Source: Anaerotruncus sp. MC2020
GTDB lineage: Bacteria; Bacillota; Clostridia; Oscillospirales; Ruminococcaceae
Direction: 5' to 3'
Length of the DNA stretch: 64,000 nt
NCBI GenBank assembly: GCA_000701945.1
Contig: KL370840.1
Coordinates: 804,796 to 868,795, forward strand
Position 1 is the first letter of the stretch; each line of letters starts with the position of its first letter. A program made the translations under genes and the position numbers. The notes under the pieces were generated by a model that ran no database searches, had not been told where the DNA came from, and saw only the letters and a program-made list of their open reading frames with translations. Of the stretch, positions 60,683-64,000 are shown one piece after another.

Positions 60683-61942
60683 TTATTTCATATATTCCTC
60701 TAAAGAGATTATGTCATTTTCCGTCGTTGAAGCATACGCATAGTACGCAAGAATGTACGACGCATCAACGGCATCTATCCTGCTGTTCCCGTCTATATTG
60801 GCAGCCGAGATCTGCTCAGGGCTGAAGATGTCCTCTTTTCCCGTTGATGTCTCCGAATAATATGCAAGCACCATGGAAGCGTCTATGGCGTTCACATTCC
60901 CGTCGAAGTTCACATCTCCGAGAGGGATAACGGGAAGGTCGATCCCTTCACCGTAATCTATGATAAGCCCCGTCCCCGAATCGATCGGCACAAAGGTGCG
61001 GTCGAATTTATTGGCGTAATCCTCGGCAGTGGAACCTTTATATCCCTTGATAACGCCTGAAAACTCCTCGCCATTATTGGAAATAGTCGTAGCCCAGTGT
61101 TCACATATATCACATTCCGGATTAAGTATACATATCTCTTCAAGTGAGTCACACTGATAAAAAGCCTGTTGCTTTATTACCTCTACTGATGCGGGTACAG
61201 TTACCGATTTCAGCGAGGCACAGTGTATAAAGGCATTAAACTCTATTGTCTTTACAGTATCAGGAATTATAAGCTCTGTCATTTCCCCGTATTCACAGGA
61301 TTGACTGGCTATACATACCACTCCGTCAGGTATGACTGCTTTTTCCATATCTCGTTTTATAGCCAGAAGAGTACCGTTTACGACAGAATAATTATACTTT
61401 TCGATCTGCTCATCCTCCCATGGAGTACCATTGAATGCCCAGCCTTTTACAGTTGTGACTGATGTGGGTATCGTTACATCCGCCAGTTTGTCACAGCCGT
61501 TAAAAGCTGATCCTTCGATAGACGTTAAAGAATTCGGCAATACGACCGAAGTAAGATCGCTGCAGAAGGCAAAAGAACCAACACCTATGCTTTTTAGCGT
61601 ATTGGGGAATTTTACAGAAACAAGATTCCTGCAATAACTGAAGTTCTGTTCGCCTACTCTTGTTACCCCGTCGCCGATAATTATCTTTTTTATCAGATCC
61701 TTTTCTTCCTTCCATGGTATAGGAAAAGTATTATCTCTGAGATCATACATATCTCCTGTACCACTGACAGTAAAAACACCGTCACTGTCCAGCTGCCATG
61801 TGACATTCTTTCCGCAGGTTCCACTATCGACTACTGTTGCCGCCTCCGCAGAAATGCTTATCGGCACTTGACTCGGAAGAATTACTGTTCCAAATGGCAT
61901 CACAGCACACAGCAGTGCTGCTATTATTCTTTTACAATTCAT
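60683..61942 (-). CDS. Secreted LRR (BspA-like) dockerin protein
   Basis: A 419-residue secreted protein. Signal peptide ~1-34 (MNCKRIIAALLCAVMPFGTV). Residues ~45-300 are BspA/LRR_5 repeats (ADVTIPTSVTTVKGWAFNG, ELIIPDTVKTIEFNAFIHC). The C-terminus (~335-415) is a dockerin, GDVNFDGNVNAIDASMVLAYY and NSRIDAVDASYILAYYAYAS. LRR domains of this type bind proteins or glycans, so it is likely a non-catalytic cellulosome-attached adhesin. ATG at 61942 is used with AAGGGGTGG upstream rather than GTG at 61951. Confidence 0.92.
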   Translation of the reverse strand: MNCKRIIAALLCAVMPFGTVILPSQVPISISAEAATVVDSGTCGKNVTWQLDSDGVFTVSGTGDMYDLRDNTFPIPWKEEKDLIKKIIIGDGVTRVGEQNFSYCRNLVSVKFPNTLKSIGVGSFAFCSDLTSVVLPNSLTSIEGSAFNGCDKLADVTIPTSVTTVKGWAFNGTPWEDEQIEKYNYSVVNGTLLAIKRDMEKAVIPDGVVCIASQSCEYGEMTELIIPDTVKTIEFNAFIHCASLKSVTVPASVEVIKQQAFYQCDSLEEICILNPECDICEHWATTISNNGEEFSGVIKGYKGSTAEDYANKFDRTFVPIDSGTGLIIDYGEGIDLPVIPLGDVNFDGNVNAIDASMVLAYYSETSTGKEDIFSPEQISAANIDGNSRIDAVDASYILAYYAYASTTENDIISLEEYMK

Positions 61943-61954
61943 GATATCCACCCC

Positions 61955-62063
61955 TTACTCAACATCTAAGAATTTCTCTATAATGGACATTATCTCTTCA
62001 AGTCGTTTTCCACCAATACCCTTGATCTTGCTTAGCTCCGCCTCAAGAGCCGGAAGACCTATG
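61955..62063 (-). pseudogene. Helix-hairpin-helix C-terminal fragment
   Basis: On the - strand LPALEAELSKIKGIGGKRLE, EIMSIIEKFLDVE ends at TAA 61957-61955. KIKGIGGKR is a helix-hairpin-helix DNA-binding motif. No start; sequence before it is lost near 62063. Parent gene unknown. Confidence 0.45.
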
Positions 62064-62146
62064 GTCTATCACTGATTTCCTGCCTATTATGCGTATATAT
62101 TGGCTTTTTTGCCTGCCAATGAAGACGGACTGCAAACTGCGATCTC

Positions 62147-62560
62147 TCAGCCTAAATACCGTTTTCTTATCGTATTCAAGAACAAATTGATAGTTTCTTC
62201 ATCATACTTGTTAATGGCTCTGCAATTATTCTTTATCATATTATTATTCAACCATATCTTGCCGGAAATTTCAAGTAATTCAATGAACTTCGTGTAGCTA
62301 AGACAACAGCTATGTATATGACCTCCACAATCCTCCCAAACTTCAATACAGTCCTTTACATCATCTTCTTCATCAGCTTCTTCAGGAAGATTGTACCCCA
62401 CAGAATCACAGAGCATACATCCTTGTCCGTCTGCCATACGACGTAAGATACCAAGAAAATCTCTTATAATCATGTTATTGAAAAATACAATTATTGTATA
62501 TTCCTCATCATTTTGAGGTTGAAAATAGTTTTCAAATCTTAAAACACTGTAGACTGCCAT
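62147..62560 (-). CDS. Uncharacterised acidic protein
   Basis: A 137-residue protein, acidic in the middle (LPEEADEEDDVKDCIEVWED), with several Cys and His residues that might bind metal. No signal or membrane segment and no family recognised. The ribosome binding site is weak (GAGAGCG), so coding status is moderate. Confidence 0.5.
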   Translation of the reverse strand: MAVYSVLRFENYFQPQNDEEYTIIVFFNNMIIRDFLGILRRMADGQGCMLCDSVGYNLPEEADEEDDVKDCIEVWEDCGGHIHSCCLSYTKFIELLEISGKIWLNNNMIKNNCRAINKYDEETINLFLNTIRKRYLG

Positions 62561-62714
62561 ATCGTATCGCTCTCAAACAAAGCGTTTATAGGTTAATTAT
62601 ACCGCACCGGAACGGAATGGTCAATAAATGAAAGGCATACTGCTGCCGTGAATAAAACAGTAGTTATCTTTTTAATCATCTGCTTTTTATCTCCCATAGT
62701 TACGAATGCAACAA

Positions 62715-63044
62715 TTATTTATTGGCTTTCTCTGAGCCATTAGGCTTCTTGGGACGATTTACACGCGGCATTGGAATTACTCCTTTACGCTTCGGCTCCC
62801 TATTCGGAGGCTCAGGTATAAGAAGGTCGAACAGGTTCTCGAGTTCCAGAGCCTTGAGCAGCTTTATGAGATTGAGCAGACCGATATCGTTCCCGTTCTC
62901 GAAACGAGTAATAGTCCCGACCGAGACAGTCGATTTATCCGCGAGCTCCGCAGCTGTTATACCATAGCGTATACGGTACTGCTTGAACCGTGAGGAGAGC
63001 TCCTCTGATATGACTCTTTCCTGCATACCTCTGTTTATTCTCAT
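62715..63044 (-). CDS. XRE-family helix-turn-helix regulator (HipB-like)
   Basis: A 109-residue regulator. The N-terminal HTH_3 domain reads RFKQYRIRYGITAAELADKS, TVSVGTITRFENGNDIGLLN, and the tail PEPPNREPKRKGVIPMPRVN, RPKKPNG is basic and disordered. This layout resembles HipB antitoxin partners, but no hipA follows. ATG at 63044 has TTGGAGG just upstream; an earlier start exists but overlaps this site. Confidence 0.88.
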   Translation of the reverse strand: MRINRGMQERVISEELSSRFKQYRIRYGITAAELADKSTVSVGTITRFENGNDIGLLNLIKLLKALELENLFDLLIPEPPNREPKRKGVIPMPRVNRPKKPNGSEKANK

Positions 63045-63267
63045 AGATTGCCGACCTCCAAAAATCATTAACCTAATTATACTACATCAGCTTGTAAAAT
63101 GCAAGCTCTCAATCGCAATCAATTCAGAATATAGGTTCGTTTTGTTTTTTGAGATAACTTAAATTTGTTAATTTTTCGTATTTATTTTATAACCTTTTTA
63201 TTAACTACAACCGTATTTCATCGTAATATAGCCTAATAACGAGTCTTTTCAAAGCTGTGCGCGCCGC

Positions 63268-63296
63268 TTGACATTCACACATTAAAGTGATAAAAT
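63268..63296 (+). promoter_or_regulatory. Promoter of the TnpV-like gene
   Basis: TTGACA (63268-63273) and TAAAAT (63291-63296) with a 17-base spacer. The remainder of the gap 63045-63393 is AT-rich leader without recognised genes. Confidence 0.8.
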
Positions 63297-63393
63297 ATTG
63301 TTAGTGAGATATTCAGGCGTCAATTCCGAAAAGTGGATAGTCCTGTTTCTTGCTCAACCCAAAACTAAAACGCACGCGAAAGGAGTGTCAATT

Positions 63394-63696
63394 ATGGAGA
63401 AAAACAATAAGGAAGTCTATATCGGACAGTACGGTCGAATGAGGGAGCTGTTCCTCAAATACAACGCTCCCAAGACCTACAGGGAGATGAAAAAAAGCAA
63501 GGAGCTTATCCCCTACCTTCAGCACATCGACAAAATCGCCGCAGAAATGGAGGAAGACCTCGCGCAGAGAATGGCAAGAGCCGAGGGGCTGACCGATGAG
63601 GTCAAGGAGACCGACCCACAGGAATGGATAGGTCTGATGAACAACTACCGAATGTGCGCACGGGAGATAGTTATCAAAGATATAATCGAAGTTTAG
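63394..63696 (+). CDS. TnpV-like transposon accessory protein
   Basis: A 100-residue protein: VYIGQYGRMRELFLKYNAPK, KSKELIPYLQHIDKIAAEME, then EGLTDEVKETDPQEWIGLMN and NYRMCAREIVIKDIIEV. It follows the pattern I know from TnpV proteins of Tn4451-type transposons (YGRLRKQYL ... LYPHLLEID ... TDQMEWVGLMN). The function of TnpV is unclear. AAAGGAG precedes ATG at 63394; an earlier open stretch is promoter. No transposase is present in the visible neighbourhood. Confidence 0.8.
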   Translation: MEKNNKEVYIGQYGRMRELFLKYNAPKTYREMKKSKELIPYLQHIDKIAAEMEEDLAQRMARAEGLTDEVKETDPQEWIGLMNNYRMCAREIVIKDIIEV

Positions 63697-63723
63697 CCAT
63701 TAACTCGAAAATGGAGGTTTATT

Positions 63724-64000
63724 ATGAAGGAACATGAAGTTTGGTTAGCTATCGCTGGGAGAGCATATTTAGTAATTAACGACCTTGAATATGATTGCCT
63801 TGGTGGTAGGGATGATGATGGATATCGCTTTGCAGAGGACAGATATGATAGTTGGACAATACTTACATTTGATCAAATGCTCAACAGCAACTATACTATC
63901 AGAGTAAAAGATGAGTTCAAGTTACAGAATTTAGGAGCAATAACTGCTAACGAATACTACATAAATTCGCGCGGATATTACTTTTATTGCGTTATAGGTT
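63724..64000 (+). CDS. Uncharacterised protein, 3' end beyond window
   Basis: ATGGAGG precedes ATG at 63724. Visible residues: MKEHEVWLAIAGRAYLVIND, LEYDCLGGRDDDGYRFAEDR, YDSWTILTFDQMLNSNYTIR and a beta-rich remainder open to the window end. No family recognised. It follows the TnpV-like gene by 27 bases and may share its transcript. Confidence 0.55.
   Translation, partial: MKEHEVWLAIAGRAYLVINDLEYDCLGGRDDDGYRFAEDRYDSWTILTFDQMLNSNYTIRVKDEFKLQNLGAITANEYYINSRGYYFYCVIG

Noticed and set aside
1..64000. tRNA, tmRNA or rRNA genes
   Set aside because: None was recognised on reading both strands, although a short tRNA could be missed without a covariance search.

Overview
The window looks like chromosome of a cellulosome-forming gut or rumen Ruminococcus, close to the R. 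flavefaciens group. The basis is about ten dockerin modules of at least two sequence types, a GH9-CBM3 cellulase, a GH5 cellulase remnant, BspA-type leucine-rich repeat proteins with dockerins, clostridial-type sigma-A promoters (TTGACA-17-TATAAT) and strong GGAGG ribosome binding sites. The species assignment is inference from protein style; no 16S gene is present.

Layout. 1-2.6 kb: 3' end of a dockerin protein, a HAD phosphatase and nadE. 2.6-4.2 kb: remnants of a mobile element (serine recombinase tail). 4.2-9.1 kb: a LysR regulator divergent from a six-gene redox/detoxification operon (small protein, alpha/beta hydrolase, acetyltransferase, cyclophilin-like lipoprotein joined to an aldo/keto reductase, flavodoxin-like protein). 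9.1-24.4 kb: the main cellulosome-related block, with GH9 cellulase behind a YerC/TrpR-type regulator, corrinoid adenosyltransferase, RNase P RNA, an LRR protein carrying a GH11-like domain without its catalytic glutamates, a membrane-spanning dockerin protein, a C-type lectin lipoprotein, a MORN protein, an AAC(6')-like acetyltransferase, a transglutaminase-like dockerin protein and a broken carbohydrate-binding dockerin protein. 24.7-41.4 kb: an hsdR fragment beside a small inverted-repeat element, patatin, two sodium-coupled amino-acid transporters, a broken GH5-dockerin gene fused to a regulator fragment, an LRR-dockerin gene without signal peptide, a zinc-ribbon membrane protein, an esterase lipoprotein, Fic and a GGDEF protein.

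41.4-51 kb is an AT-rich island: a minimal MobP-like relaxase with a ribbon-helix-helix partner, DUF1848, a SUKH fragment cut by an integrase tail, DUF2201 and SprT-like metallopeptidase fragments, and a decayed DISARM locus (drmA with an internal deletion followed by a 5' stub of drmB). 51-64 kb holds membrane proteins, fluC beside a broken UPF0178 gene, a broken stand-alone dockerin, an IS3-family remnant, a sensor GGDEF protein, another LRR-dockerin protein, an XRE regulator and a TnpV-like gene.

Two themes run through the window. The first is diversification of dockerin proteins beyond enzymes: LRR scaffolds, a pseudo-xylanase domain, a transglutaminase fold and a membrane anchor. The second is heavy gene decay. 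Single-base frameshifts, single in-frame stops and blunt gene-to-gene junctions affect more than a dozen loci, including parts of at least three defence systems (MmeI-like methylase, type I HsdR, DISARM). Some single-base lesions could be sequencing or assembly errors and need read support. All functional calls come from reading motifs and similarity by eye; no database search was run.
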